Of a stretch of DNA of 64,000 nucleotides, positions 28,647 through 38,525 are shown one piece after another (position 1 is the stretch's first letter; each line of letters begins with the position of its first letter). Origin of the DNA: Kordiimonadales bacterium (GTDB lineage: Bacteria > Pseudomonadota > Alphaproteobacteria > Sphingomonadales > Kordiimonadaceae); contig WFTS01000089.1 in the NCBI GenBank assembly GCA_015485385.1, forward strand, positions 1 to 64,000. The letters run 5' to 3'. The notes under the pieces were generated by a model. That model was not told the origin of the DNA and searched no databases. It saw nothing but the letters and a program-made list of their open reading frames with translations. The translations under genes and the position numbers were made by a program.

Positions 28647-30170
28647 ATGGCGTGGGACAAAGAATTAGCGGAAAAGGCCAAGCGCGAGGCGTTGGCCGAG
28701 CAAATGGGCGGTGCGGATAAGCTTGCGCGTCAGCACGGGCGCGGCAAAATGGATGCGCGCCAGCGGCTGTCCGCCATGGCCGACAAGGGCAGTTTTCGCG
28801 AGATCGGCAAGCTGGCTGGCAAGGCCAGTTACGGGGCCGATGGCGAGATTGAAGGCTTTACGCCCGCCAATTTCCTGTTTGGCAAAGCCAAGGTTTCGGG
28901 GCGACATACGGTGCTGGCGGCGGATGATTTTACCGTGCGCGGCGGGGCCGCAGACGCGGCGATCTGGCGCAAATCCATGCTGGCTGAACAAATGGCGCAC
29001 GAGTGGCAATTGCCGATCATCCGGTTGATTGACGGAACCGGCGGCGGCGGCTCGGTCAAAATGCTTGAGGACATGGGGCTAACCTATGTGCCCTACCTGC
29101 CGGGCTGGGAACATGTGGTTAAAAATCTGGAGAGCGTGCCGGTGGTATCCTTGGCGCTGGGGTCGGTCGCGGGGCTGGGTGCTGCGCGGGTGGTGGCCAG
29201 CCACTATAGTGTGATGGTCAAGGGATTGTCCCATATGTTCACCGCTGGCCCTGCGGTGGTGGCAGCGATTGGCGAAACCCACGACAAAGAAAGTTTGGGC
29301 GGCGCGGCGCTGCACACCCGCACGGGCGCGGTTGATGATATGGTCAATTCTGAGGCCGAAGCCTTTGAGGCCGCGCGCAAATTTCTGTCGTATCTGCCAA
29401 ATGCGGTTGGCAAGCCTGCGCCGAGGCTAACACCCACTGATAAGGTTAGCCGCCGTGATAAATCGCTGTTATCCGCCGTGCCGGAAAATCGCCGCGCGGC
29501 CTACAGTATGCGAAAAATCCTCACGAGCGTTTTTGATAAATCAAGCGTGTTTGAAATGGGGAGCCGCTGGGGGCAATCGGCCATTACCGCATTCGCACGG
29601 CTTGACGGCTGGCCGGTGGCGGTGTTGGCGTCGGACCCCTCCTTTATGGGCGGAAGCTGGTCGGCAGATGCTTCTCAAAAGATCGAACGCTTTGTGAAAT
29701 TGGCGAACACTTTTAGCCTGCCTGTTGTCCATATGGTTGATAATCCTGGCTTTATGATCGGCTTGGAGGCAGAAAAAGCCGCCACCATCCGCCACGGTGT
29801 TACGGCGCTGAACGGCATTTACACGTCCAAAGTGCCGTGGGCGACGGTGATTGTGCGCAAGGCCTACGGTGTGGCTGGCGCCGCCATGAGCGACCATACC
29901 AAGTTCCAATACCGCTTTGCGTGGCCGTCTGGTGATTGGGGCAGCTTGCCCTTGGAGGGCGGCATTGAGGTGGCCTATAAAGCCGAGCTGGAAGCCGCTG
30001 AAGACCCTAAAGCGCATCTGGAGGCCATTCGTACGCGTTTAGACAAGGTCCGCAGCCCGTTCCGCACCGCAGAGGCGTTTTTGGTGGAAGACATCATCGA
30101 CCCAAGAGAGACAAGGCCGCTGCTGTGTGAATTTGCCGAACTGGCTTATGATCATCTGAACGGAACTTAA
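28647..30170 (+). CDS. Biotin-dependent acyl-CoA carboxylase, carboxyltransferase (beta) subunit-like
   Basis: HGRGKMDARQRL, GGGGSVKMLEDMG, NPGFMIGLEAEKAATIRHG, KAYGVAGAAM. Confidence 0.9.
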   Translation: MAWDKELAEKAKREALAEQMGGADKLARQHGRGKMDARQRLSAMADKGSFREIGKLAGKASYGADGEIEGFTPANFLFGKAKVSGRHTVLAADDFTVRGGAADAAIWRKSMLAEQMAHEWQLPIIRLIDGTGGGGSVKMLEDMGLTYVPYLPGWEHVVKNLESVPVVSLALGSVAGLGAARVVASHYSVMVKGLSHMFTAGPAVVAAIGETHDKESLGGAALHTRTGAVDDMVNSEAEAFEAARKFLSYLPNAVGKPAPRLTPTDKVSRRDKSLLSAVPENRRAAYSMRKILTSVFDKSSVFEMGSRWGQSAITAFARLDGWPVAVLASDPSFMGGSWSADASQKIERFVKLANTFSLPVVHMVDNPGFMIGLEAEKAATIRHGVTALNGIYTSKVPWATVIVRKAYGVAGAAMSDHTKFQYRFAWPSGDWGSLPLEGGIEVAYKAELEAAEDPKAHLEAIRTRLDKVRSPFRTAEAFLVEDIIDPRETRPLLCEFAELAYDHLNGT

Positions 30171-30174
30171 TAGC

Positions 30175-30453
30175 TTAATGCAGAGTTGATTTCTGCCATG
30201 TGTCGATTTTCACCATTAGTTTTTGATCGGCATCCTGTATTTCGCGTTCAAAATGTTCGTCGAAATCCTTCTTCGCGTTTTTGGCTTTTTCTACGCGGTC
30301 TTGGAATTCTTTAATTTCGGACATTAGTGCGTTATATTCTTGCTTGAAGCGGTCCCCTTCAGGCTGATCAAAAACATTTGTTTTAGCGTGGTCTTCAAGC
30401 ATTTGTTCGCGTGTGCGAAGGCCTTCAGCCAATTTGTGTAGAAATTTAGACAT
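30175..30453 (-). CDS. Small coiled-coil hypothetical protein
   Basis: 92-aa charged helical ORF with SD upstream of ATG 30453 (gagaatggc). Confidence 0.6.
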   Translation of the reverse strand: MSKFLHKLAEGLRTREQMLEDHAKTNVFDQPEGDRFKQEYNALMSEIKEFQDRVEKAKNAKKDFDEHFEREIQDADQKLMVKIDTWQKSTLH

Positions 30454-30529
30454 GCCATTCTCCTCTTTTTTCCACTAAGGAAAACTAATGGAAAAAGGGG
30501 TGTCTGCGTTTGACCCTAATCAAATGGGG

Positions 30530-31663
30530 TTAAATCGCCTGTTCATAAACTCGGTATGTTTTGTAAACCTTGCAGCCGATCTCGTTGAGGATTGAGTTCA
30601 TGCCGTCATTGTCTTCTAATATCCAGCCGAGCTCGCCAAAATAGGCGCCGCGTTCTACGACATTATCTTTGGACACATCGATCATCCACATGGCCATAGC
30701 AGCGCCTAGCGGCTTTTTCTGGAAGCGTTTGCGTACGCCCATCAGAGGGACGCGGCAACGGTCTTCACGACCATTGAACATGCGCCACAATAGTTTGATA
30801 AGCTTAATCGGGCCTAAACTGCCTTCCAAATCACGCAATTTGTGGTTTACATCTGGCACTGTCAGCATGAAGGCAACGGGCTCGCCGTCATATTCGCACA
30901 GGTAAGTGCGGTGCGGCTTTACGATCGGCTTTAGGGCCTTGGCGGCGTGTCTGGTCTCTTTCTCCGTGAAACGCACATAGCCCCAATTTTCGCACCATGC
31001 TTCATTGTAAATATCTAAAATAGTTGCCAATTCTTCATCGAATTTTTTCATGTTGATCGGGCGGATTGATACACGGGCATTCTTTTTCGCCATTCCAACG
31101 ATGCGCTTGGCGCGGTCAGGCATGGGGTTGGTGATATCCAGCTCGTAGGCGTACATGTCTTTGGCTTTCTTGAAGCCTTCCGATTGCAACCAGCCATCAT
31201 ATTCGGGCCTGCCGTGTCCCATCATAATGCAGGGCGGTGTATCAAAGCCGTCGATCAGGGTGCCAACTTCTTCAGCAGAGTTAAACGACCATGGCCCTTG
31301 CATGCGTTTCATGCCGCGCTCCTTGAGCCACGCTTTAGCGGTTTTTAAAAGTGCGGCCCCTGTTTCGGCATCACAGACTTCAAAAAAGCCAAAATGACCA
31401 AGGTTCGGCCCCCATTTTTCCTGTGCCAGTGCATCAATTTGTGCGCTGATACGTCCGACAAGCTTACCACCGCGCTCAGCGACCCACATGGCAACTTCGG
31501 CATGTTCAAAATAAGGGTTTTTATCAGGGTGTAGGACATCCATACGCTCAAGCAGTAATGGCTGAACCCAGTGTGGATCGTTTTTATAAACTTCGCGTGT
31601 GACATTAACAAACCGTTTGATGTCGGCCTTGCCATTCACTTGACTGATTTTCAATTCGCCCAC
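30530..31663 (-). CDS. GNAT-fold acyltransferase-like protein; candidate bacterial ceramide synthase by context
   Basis: YKNDPHWVQPLLLERMDVLHPDKNPYFEHAEVAMWVAERGGKLVGRISAQID GNAT-like fold; position at the edge of the ceramide locus. Confidence 0.65.
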   Translation of the reverse strand: MGELKISQVNGKADIKRFVNVTREVYKNDPHWVQPLLLERMDVLHPDKNPYFEHAEVAMWVAERGGKLVGRISAQIDALAQEKWGPNLGHFGFFEVCDAETGAALLKTAKAWLKERGMKRMQGPWSFNSAEEVGTLIDGFDTPPCIMMGHGRPEYDGWLQSEGFKKAKDMYAYELDITNPMPDRAKRIVGMAKKNARVSIRPINMKKFDEELATILDIYNEAWCENWGYVRFTEKETRHAAKALKPIVKPHRTYLCEYDGEPVAFMLTVPDVNHKLRDLEGSLGPIKLIKLLWRMFNGREDRCRVPLMGVRKRFQKKPLGAAMAMWMIDVSKDNVVERGAYFGELGWILEDNDGMNSILNEIGCKVYKTYRVYEQAI

Positions 31664-31752
31664 GCGGGTTACTCCTTTACGGTCAATACTGATTATGTGG
31701 ATAGCCGACCCAGCAGAATTTGCAATGTTTTTGCAGTGCTTCTTTTGGAAAA

Positions 31753-33303
31753 CTATTTTCGGAGGGCAACGCCCAGTGGTCCAAGAGCAGCGGCATCCTC
31801 TTTAGATAAGCCGTAGCGAACCAATAAGGCCAGCATGAGGAATAAGGCACTAAGGGCAATGATAATGCCCATTGGGGTCGGCCAGTGTGTGCTGGCGGGG
31901 ATCAAAGCCGTTATGCCTGCGGTAAGCACCAGCGCGGTTACAAGAGGTCGCACCAAATGCCGATCATAAGGCGATAGCTTATAGAAAAACATAGATTGCA
32001 GCAGCGAAATCAAAGCTGTGACATTCAGTCCAATAGCCGCGGCAACTGCAGCGCCTGTTACGCTGTAAAGCGGAATCAGGTAAAAGCCGAGCGCTACAAG
32101 GACGGCAAAGCCGATAGCGCTATTGATGGCGGGCAAATATTTATGGCCTAAGCTTTCAATGATTGCAGTCGCTGGGCCGGTTGCGGCCTCAAAAATGCGT
32201 CCGATACATAAGATGGCAATTGCGGCATTGGCTGCGGCAAATTCTGGTTTCATGGCGGCGAGTATATCATGGCGTGCAAGAATAACAGCAGCCCCAAACG
32301 GAAGGGCAATGCACAAGGAAAGCCGCGTGGCAAAAGCATACATTTCATGTAAGGCGCGGTGATCACCAAAACCATCGCGTTCTGCGGCAAGCGGGGCTAT
32401 GACATATTCAAATGTAAGGCGAACGGCTTGTAGTGCGCTGGCGATCTTACGCGCGACAGCATAAAACCCGCTTGCAGCCGCCCCTGCGGCACCGGGCAAC
32501 ATAAAATTAAGGAACATCACAGGGAATTCGCTAAAGAGCATTTTACTGATATTGGCTGGCATCACAGAAACACCATAATGCAGCAATTCACGCGCGATAG
32601 GCCCACCGAGCGGCGCACGCCAGACGTTTGAAATATTGTAAAACTGGGATACCAGCCGCAGTGCAAGTGCCGCCGATAAGATCACGCTAATCAAGTGCGC
32701 AACAAACAGGCCGTATGTCAGCATGCCAGCCGCAGCAAAAAGAGTAGCCGCGACCAAGCGCAGGCCTTGCTCGTAAAAGATACGCACTTTGATTTCAGGG
32801 CCAAAGGTGCGGCGAGCCCGAATTGCGGCGGTGCCAACTTCTACCATCGTCCAGAAGGGCAGAACCCAAACGTAAATTTGAATGACGGTGACGAGGCGTT
32901 CTGCGTCTGCCTCTGCAGCGTGGATCAGAGGGGCGAGCCACGGTGCGGCAATGGTGCCAGCAAGGGCAAATGCACAGCCCACTAGAAAACTGAGCTTTAA
33001 AGCAAACCCGGTGATTTTGTCTGCATCCTCTGCTGAGGCACGCGGGACATAACGCTGCATTGCGGTGGTCATGGCCACATCAGTGAGGGCCGTAGAAACC
33101 TTTATATAAGCCCATAGTGCGGCAAATAACCCAAATGTAGCCGTACCGTACATCCAGGTGAAGGCGATCATTGAGGCGGCTTCAATCAAGGCGCCTAAAC
33201 GACCAATGAAAGCGAAGCCCGCACCGCCTGCAACGCGGGCGCGGTGGCCATCTGGTTCGTGAATATCATCAGAGGGCGGTTGTTTGGGGTCGGGCTTAGT
33301 CAT
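31753..33303 (-). CDS. Polysaccharide/lipid flippase (MATE/Wzx-like, multi-TM)
   Basis: About 516 aa with many TM segments, typical Wzx-like organisation (GGAGFAFIGRLGALIEAASMIAFTWMYGTATFGLFAALWAYI). Confidence 0.8.
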   Translation of the reverse strand: MTKPDPKQPPSDDIHEPDGHRARVAGGAGFAFIGRLGALIEAASMIAFTWMYGTATFGLFAALWAYIKVSTALTDVAMTTAMQRYVPRASAEDADKITGFALKLSFLVGCAFALAGTIAAPWLAPLIHAAEADAERLVTVIQIYVWVLPFWTMVEVGTAAIRARRTFGPEIKVRIFYEQGLRLVAATLFAAAGMLTYGLFVAHLISVILSAALALRLVSQFYNISNVWRAPLGGPIARELLHYGVSVMPANISKMLFSEFPVMFLNFMLPGAAGAAASGFYAVARKIASALQAVRLTFEYVIAPLAAERDGFGDHRALHEMYAFATRLSLCIALPFGAAVILARHDILAAMKPEFAAANAAIAILCIGRIFEAATGPATAIIESLGHKYLPAINSAIGFAVLVALGFYLIPLYSVTGAAVAAAIGLNVTALISLLQSMFFYKLSPYDRHLVRPLVTALVLTAGITALIPASTHWPTPMGIIIALSALFLMLALLVRYGLSKEDAAALGPLGVALRK

Positions 33304-34441
33304 TTTTGCTAGATCTTGCTGGCTTGCCTTCTTCGGTATTGAAAATCACCGCATATCCTAACAATAGGAACAAAAAGAAGGGCGACCAAGCAGCCAAAAA
33401 GGGCGGGGCTGCACCAAATTCTCCCATTGCCAGCATGAAGTTATCAGCAACGAAAAAGCTAAATCCTAGCGCCATGCCAATGAAAACACGCAACACCAAA
33501 CTGCCTGCCCGGTGGACGCCAAAGGCGGCAACGGCGGCCAAGATAGGCATTAAAAGTGTGGCTGCAGGCCCGGCAATTTTCTGGAGGAAACTTGCCATTA
33601 GGCGCTGGGTTGGGATGCCCTCTTTTTCAAGCTTTTGCATCACGCGCCAAAGTTCAATCATTGAGACATGATTGGGCTTTACTGAAAGTGCTGTAAAGCG
33701 TTCAGGCCGGGTCGGTATATCCCAGTCTTGCACGGCCTTGATAGTAAGCTCGTGCGTTCGGGTATCAAAGCGCCTAGCCTCATGAAGTGTCCAGCGCCCA
33801 TTTTGATACCAAGCAAAATCGGCTTTGATCATGGCTGTCAGACGCTTTTTGTCGTCGCGCTCATAAATAGAGACTTTATCAAGAACAATACGTTTGCCAG
33901 ACCGGCTGACAGATTCAACCAATATGACCAGATTGTCTTCTTTGATCCAGATACGCCCAGCCAAGGCAGTGTTGGGCGGCAAATCAACCGCATAGTCATT
34001 TTCTTGCCAATACTCCAAGGCTGCATTGCCTTTAACAACAATGGTTTCGTTAAAGATAAAATGGCCGGTCGCAATCAAAAAAGAAGCAAGACCAAGAGGA
34101 AGTAGAATCCGGTGCGCCGATAATCCGGCGGCCTTCATGATCACAACTTCGCTATGCTGATTAAGTGTCGCGAGCGTTAGCAAGGACGCAAGAAGCGCAG
34201 CAAACGGCGTAAATTGTGAAATCAGCTGAGGCGCGCGCATGCTGACATAGGATAAGATAGACACCCATGAGGCCCCTTCTGGCTTCATAATGTCATCGGA
34301 TGCTCCTAGCAGATCAAGGAACTGCAGTACGGCTGTTAGCCCGATGAGGATGCCTGCAAAGCGGCTGAGGTGCATCTGAGCCAAATAACGCGCCAATGTG
34401 CCAGAGGGTATAATCATGCGGCGAAGGGAACGTAAAATCAT
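33296..34441 (-). CDS. lptG: LptG-like lipid/LPS export permease (YjgP/YjgQ family)
   Basis: TLARYLAQMHLSRFAGILIGLTAVLQFLDLL...EVVIMKAAGLSAHRIL. Confidence 0.9.
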   Translation of the reverse strand: MILRSLRRMIIPSGTLARYLAQMHLSRFAGILIGLTAVLQFLDLLGASDDIMKPEGASWVSILSYVSMRAPQLISQFTPFAALLASLLTLATLNQHSEVVIMKAAGLSAHRILLPLGLASFLIATGHFIFNETIVVKGNAALEYWQENDYAVDLPPNTALAGRIWIKEDNLVILVESVSRSGKRIVLDKVSIYERDDKKRLTAMIKADFAWYQNGRWTLHEARRFDTRTHELTIKAVQDWDIPTRPERFTALSVKPNHVSMIELWRVMQKLEKEGIPTQRLMASFLQKIAGPAATLLMPILAAVAAFGVHRAGSLVLRVFIGMALGFSFFVADNFMLAMGEFGAAPPFLAAWSPFFLFLLLGYAVIFNTEEGKPARSSKND

Positions 34442-35631
34442 CAGTCAGTTACTCCGATGATACGCTTGATCAACCGCCGCCCGGGTGCGCTAACGGCAGA
34501 CCAGAAGCTGTTGATCAAGGACAGTGGTTCACCGCCTGCTTTGAAGGCTGCGATGCGGAAAAAGAAAAAGCTTAGGCCAGCGAAACCCGCATAAAGTAAC
34601 CAGATACTTAGATAGGGCGAGGCCCCGTTTTGAACGGCGGTTTCCATCCCTTCCATAAATTCATTATAGACAATCAAGAGCGAGAGCCCAATTGCGATCC
34701 CTGAACCACGTCCCGTTCGTTTGTTGGTTATCCCCATGGCGACCGCGAGATACGGTAGGATGAAGAAACTAAGGCTATGCATGATGCGCCAATGAAAATT
34801 TCCGTTTAGCGCGGCTCTTAGTTTGCTTGAGTTTTCAGGATTGTTACGCTCTCGGTAGAGCTCAGGTAGGGTCATTTCACGTTCTTCGCCGCCGCGTGAA
34901 CGGAAATCTTCGCGCGCAGGAAGCTTGATCTTCATGTCTTGACGCTCAAAGTTGAGAACCCTTGGCTTGTCTTGCTTTTCGTTCAAGTCAACAATGACGC
35001 CGTTATATAGCCTCAATAAAATAGTTTGCTCGTCTTCGGTCGCAAAAAAACCTCCGCGTTCTGCGGTAACGGCAATGCTGCCGTTTTTGTCTTTGCGTTC
35101 CATGAAAATACCGCGCAGTTCTGCCCCTTTTTGATGAGATTCGTCCACTAGAATAGTGATATCATCACCAAATTCGACAAATTCACCAACGCGGATACTG
35201 GCCCCAAGTGCGCCGCTTCGTAAATCAAAGACCAACGTCCGGTAGGTATAAATACTGTGTGGCTGAACCCACCCTACAAGCAGAATATTGATTGTGGCCA
35301 GCAACAGAGCAAGCGCCATCAAGGGGCGCATCATGCGCGGCAGGCCGATCCCGGCGGTACACATTGCGTCATATTCACTGGACAAGGAAAGTTTACGAAA
35401 GGCAAGTAATACACCCAGCAAAAGTCCTATGGGTAAGGCGAGCCCCATATAGTTGGGCACCATATTTGCCAGCATTTTAAAAACGACGTTGGCTGGCCCA
35501 CCTTGATTGACCACAAAGTCGAACAGTCGCAGCATTTTCTCAAGAATAAGCAACAGCGCGGCCAGCCCTAATGTGGTCAAAAGAGGCATGGTAACTTGTT
35601 TTAAAATATAGCGATCTATTCGATTAAACAT
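34441..35631 (-). CDS. lptF: LptF-like lipid/LPS export permease (YjgP/YjgQ family)
   Basis: MFNRIDRYILKQVTMPLLTTLGLAALLLILEKMLRLFDFVV...SSEYDAMCTAGIG. Confidence 0.9.
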   Translation of the reverse strand: MFNRIDRYILKQVTMPLLTTLGLAALLLILEKMLRLFDFVVNQGGPANVVFKMLANMVPNYMGLALPIGLLLGVLLAFRKLSLSSEYDAMCTAGIGLPRMMRPLMALALLLATINILLVGWVQPHSIYTYRTLVFDLRSGALGASIRVGEFVEFGDDITILVDESHQKGAELRGIFMERKDKNGSIAVTAERGGFFATEDEQTILLRLYNGVIVDLNEKQDKPRVLNFERQDMKIKLPAREDFRSRGGEEREMTLPELYRERNNPENSSKLRAALNGNFHWRIMHSLSFFILPYLAVAMGITNKRTGRGSGIAIGLSLLIVYNEFMEGMETAVQNGASPYLSIWLLYAGFAGLSFFFFRIAAFKAGGEPLSLINSFWSAVSAPGRRLIKRIIGVTD

Positions 35632-35807
35632 AGGTTGGCGCTACACCGGTTTCAGGAAACTTTCAAGCTTGATTTAATGGACTGTGCAGTAGAGGACAGC
35701 AGTTTGACACATAAATCTTGGCAAAAGCATGTTGTGTTCTGCCTTAATTGAGGCCATATGGAACATAATTTTGCCACCATCCAACAGCATTTGCTGTAAT
35801 AAGGCGG

Positions 35808-36386
35808 ATGAGCTTGGAGAGTTTTATGTTTCGACCCGTTGGTTTAGTTTCAAGTGCAGCGGTGGCTTCGACCCTAGCGTTTGCTTTGTGGTCTGACCCG
35901 GCCACGGCGGATCCTTTGCTGAACACAGAAGTGCCAACAGCGGATATTTACGATGTATGCGAGGCGGGCCCAGGTGGGGCAGCACTTTATATTCATGTGG
36001 AAAATATTCGCTCTGTTGAAGGAAATTTACGGGCGCAGGCCTATAGCGACAACCCAGATGAATTCCTTGAGAAAGGAAAATGGCTTGTGCGCGTTGATGT
36101 GCCGGTCAAACTGGTGGGCGAGCAGAGTGTTTGTGTGCAGATGCCAGCTCCGGGGGCATATGCCTTTGTTGTGATGCACGACAGAAATGCAAACGGTAAG
36201 GCGGATTTCTTCTCTGAAGGGTTCGGCTTTACCAATAACCCCACATTAGGGCTCGGTGCGCCGGACGCCGAAGATGTTACTTTTGATGTTCCCAAGGGGG
36301 TCAGCAAAACCAAGGTTCGGCTTAAATATATTCTTGGCGATGATGCTGAAAAGAAGAAAAAGCGTCGGAAATTGAAGCGCCGTTAA
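35808..36386 (+). CDS. DUF2141 domain-containing secreted protein
   Basis: GNLRAQAYSDNPDEFLEKGKW...APGAYAFVVMHDRNANGKADFFSEGFGFTNNP. Confidence 0.85.
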   Translation: MSLESFMFRPVGLVSSAAVASTLAFALWSDPATADPLLNTEVPTADIYDVCEAGPGGAALYIHVENIRSVEGNLRAQAYSDNPDEFLEKGKWLVRVDVPVKLVGEQSVCVQMPAPGAYAFVVMHDRNANGKADFFSEGFGFTNNPTLGLGAPDAEDVTFDVPKGVSKTKVRLKYILGDDAEKKKKRRKLKRR

Positions 36387-36517
36387 AGAGAGAGCGGCTT
36401 TTGGTTGCCTCTATTTGATGCCCTAGAGAGGGCGATCATTGAAGATGTCGCGCGAAACCATTATGTAGGCGCGTAAGACAAGCAGAAATGACTGCTATAA
36501 ACTTGTAACTTTCTTAT

Positions 36518-37543
36518 GTGCGGAGACCTTCTGGCATGCAGCTGGAAAAGACAGATTTAAAAACTGGGGCAGCGGTACCTTTGGTGGCGATTATTTCTAA
36601 TCCCCTAAGTACGACAAATGCGAACAGTATGGATGCCGTCCGTAAAGTGGTTAATCAAAGCGCAAATGTTGTTCATTTCGAACTGAACGGAATTGAAACA
36701 ATCGGTGAGGCGCTTGAACTGTTTAGTCGTGCACAGCCTGCAATGGTTATCATTAACGGTGGTGATGGAACTATCGGTGCGGTTTTGGCATCTATTCTTT
36801 ATGATAATCCGTTTTCTGTTGTGCCGCCTATTGCATTTCTACCCGGTGGAAAAACCAATATGACAGCTTCCGATTTGGGGTCAAAAGGCAAGCCGATCAA
36901 GGTGTTAAAGAAACTTCTCAAGCTAGCTAGGGAAGGGAGAGTTAGCGAAAGTTTAAAGACACGCCACCTAATTGAGATGGATATCGGGGACGGAAAAGGC
37001 CCGCGTGTTGGCTTCTTTTTCGGAACGGCAGGCGTTGTGAAAGCCATTTTTTGGTGCCGCGAAAATGCTTATTCTATGGGATTTCCCAATAGTGTTGCGC
37101 ACCTGATTTCAATTTCAAAACTGGTTTTGGCAGCACTTGGTCTGGGTAAATCAAAGCACTTGTTGGTGTCAGATCCGATGTCTTTGAACATTCCCGGGCA
37201 TGGCCGTATGGCGGGACAATATTCAGCGGTTGTAACAACAACGCTGGACCGTTTGATACTCGGTATGAAGCCTTATAGCCGCACCTCTGAGCAAACCAAT
37301 GCCGGAGGTCTGCGCTTTGCTGCGGTTGAGGCAGGTAGCCGCAAGTTTATTCGTGCGATTTGGGCTATGGTTATTGGCCGCTTTGGAAAGAAAACTATCC
37401 ATGGGTCACATGTGCGTACCGGAAATGAGGTTCGGATTGAAGGGACAGACCCCGTGACGTTAGACGGTGAGATTTACCACCCTATCGCGGGGACCCCTGT
37501 TGTGTTGCGCGGAGACAAAGCGTTGTCTTTTGTCTCGCTTTAG
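36518..37543 (+). CDS. Diacylglycerol/sphingosine-kinase-like protein; candidate ceramide kinase by context
   Basis: AIISNPLSTTNANSM...MVIINGGDGTIGAVLASI...FLPGGKTNMTASDLG. Confidence 0.8.
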   Translation: MRRPSGMQLEKTDLKTGAAVPLVAIISNPLSTTNANSMDAVRKVVNQSANVVHFELNGIETIGEALELFSRAQPAMVIINGGDGTIGAVLASILYDNPFSVVPPIAFLPGGKTNMTASDLGSKGKPIKVLKKLLKLAREGRVSESLKTRHLIEMDIGDGKGPRVGFFFGTAGVVKAIFWCRENAYSMGFPNSVAHLISISKLVLAALGLGKSKHLLVSDPMSLNIPGHGRMAGQYSAVVTTTLDRLILGMKPYSRTSEQTNAGGLRFAAVEAGSRKFIRAIWAMVIGRFGKKTIHGSHVRTGNEVRIEGTDPVTLDGEIYHPIAGTPVVLRGDKALSFVSL

Positions 37544-37551
37544 GGGGTGAT

Positions 37552-38493
37552 ATGCACTCAGAGCTTGATCAAAAATTGGGGGCCTTTATCCGCAGTGAAT
37601 GGGACCGGGATGTCCCTAGTGAGGTAACGGCAGCTGCCAGTGAGATCGCCGCACACTACGGTGACAGTGTGATGGGCGTGCTTTTTTATGGGTCCTGTCT
37701 GCGCACTGGTGAAATTGTTGATAAAATCCTCGATTTTTATGTGATCGTAGAGACATATCAAAGCGCCTATAAAGGAGCTCTATTGGCAATCGCCAATAAA
37801 ATTTTACCGCCGAATGTTTTTTACCATGAAATGGATGTGAATGGCGTCACCGTCCGGTCTAAATATGCGGTTCTTTCTGTTGATGATTTAGCGTTTCGAA
37901 CCAGTCGAAAGTGCCTCAATGTTTCCGTTTGGGCTCGCTTTTGCCAACCGTGCATGTTGCTACTGCCGCGCGATGATCTAGCTTTTGCAGCCATTCACAG
38001 TTCAGTTGTACAAGCCGTGAAAACAATGCTTTTAAACTTGCTGGACCTAAAGCCATTTGCCACCAACAGTCGGGATCTTTGGGTTGAAGCGTTTGGGCAA
38101 ACTTATGCAGCCGAACTGCGCTCTGAGCGCGGTGGTAAAGGGCTTGAAATTTATCTTTTAGATCAAGAACGCTACGATCAATTAACTCCGATTGCTTTGG
38201 CTGCGATGGGGGTGTCAAAAGCGGTTGAACAACAGCACCATCAGCCATCAAGGGTAAGCAGTTGGAAGCCAAAATTATATTGGTGGGCGCGGAGAGTGAA
38301 CGGAAAAATTGTTAGTTTTCTGAGGCTTATAAAGGCAACGACCACGTTTGATGGCGGCATTGATTATATCGCCTGGAAAATAAGACGGCATTCAGGCGTT
38401 GAGGTGGACGTCACCAATTGGATGAGAAAATGGCCCGTGATCGCTGGTATCACACTGTTCTGGAAGCTCCGGAAAAGAGGCGCATTTAAATAG
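37552..38493 (+). CDS. Nucleotidyltransferase-like protein resembling Tam41-type phosphatidate cytidylyltransferases
   Basis: GVLFYGSCLRTGEIVDKILDFYVIVETYQSAY (GS...LDF NTase signature), then NVFYHEMDVNGVTVRSKYAVLSVDDL. Confidence 0.6.
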   Translation: MHSELDQKLGAFIRSEWDRDVPSEVTAAASEIAAHYGDSVMGVLFYGSCLRTGEIVDKILDFYVIVETYQSAYKGALLAIANKILPPNVFYHEMDVNGVTVRSKYAVLSVDDLAFRTSRKCLNVSVWARFCQPCMLLLPRDDLAFAAIHSSVVQAVKTMLLNLLDLKPFATNSRDLWVEAFGQTYAAELRSERGGKGLEIYLLDQERYDQLTPIALAAMGVSKAVEQQHHQPSRVSSWKPKLYWWARRVNGKIVSFLRLIKATTTFDGGIDYIAWKIRRHSGVEVDVTNWMRKWPVIAGITLFWKLRKRGAFK

Positions 38494-38525
38494 CGCACCA
38501 ATTCTCTCTCTAAATCTTAAATAAA

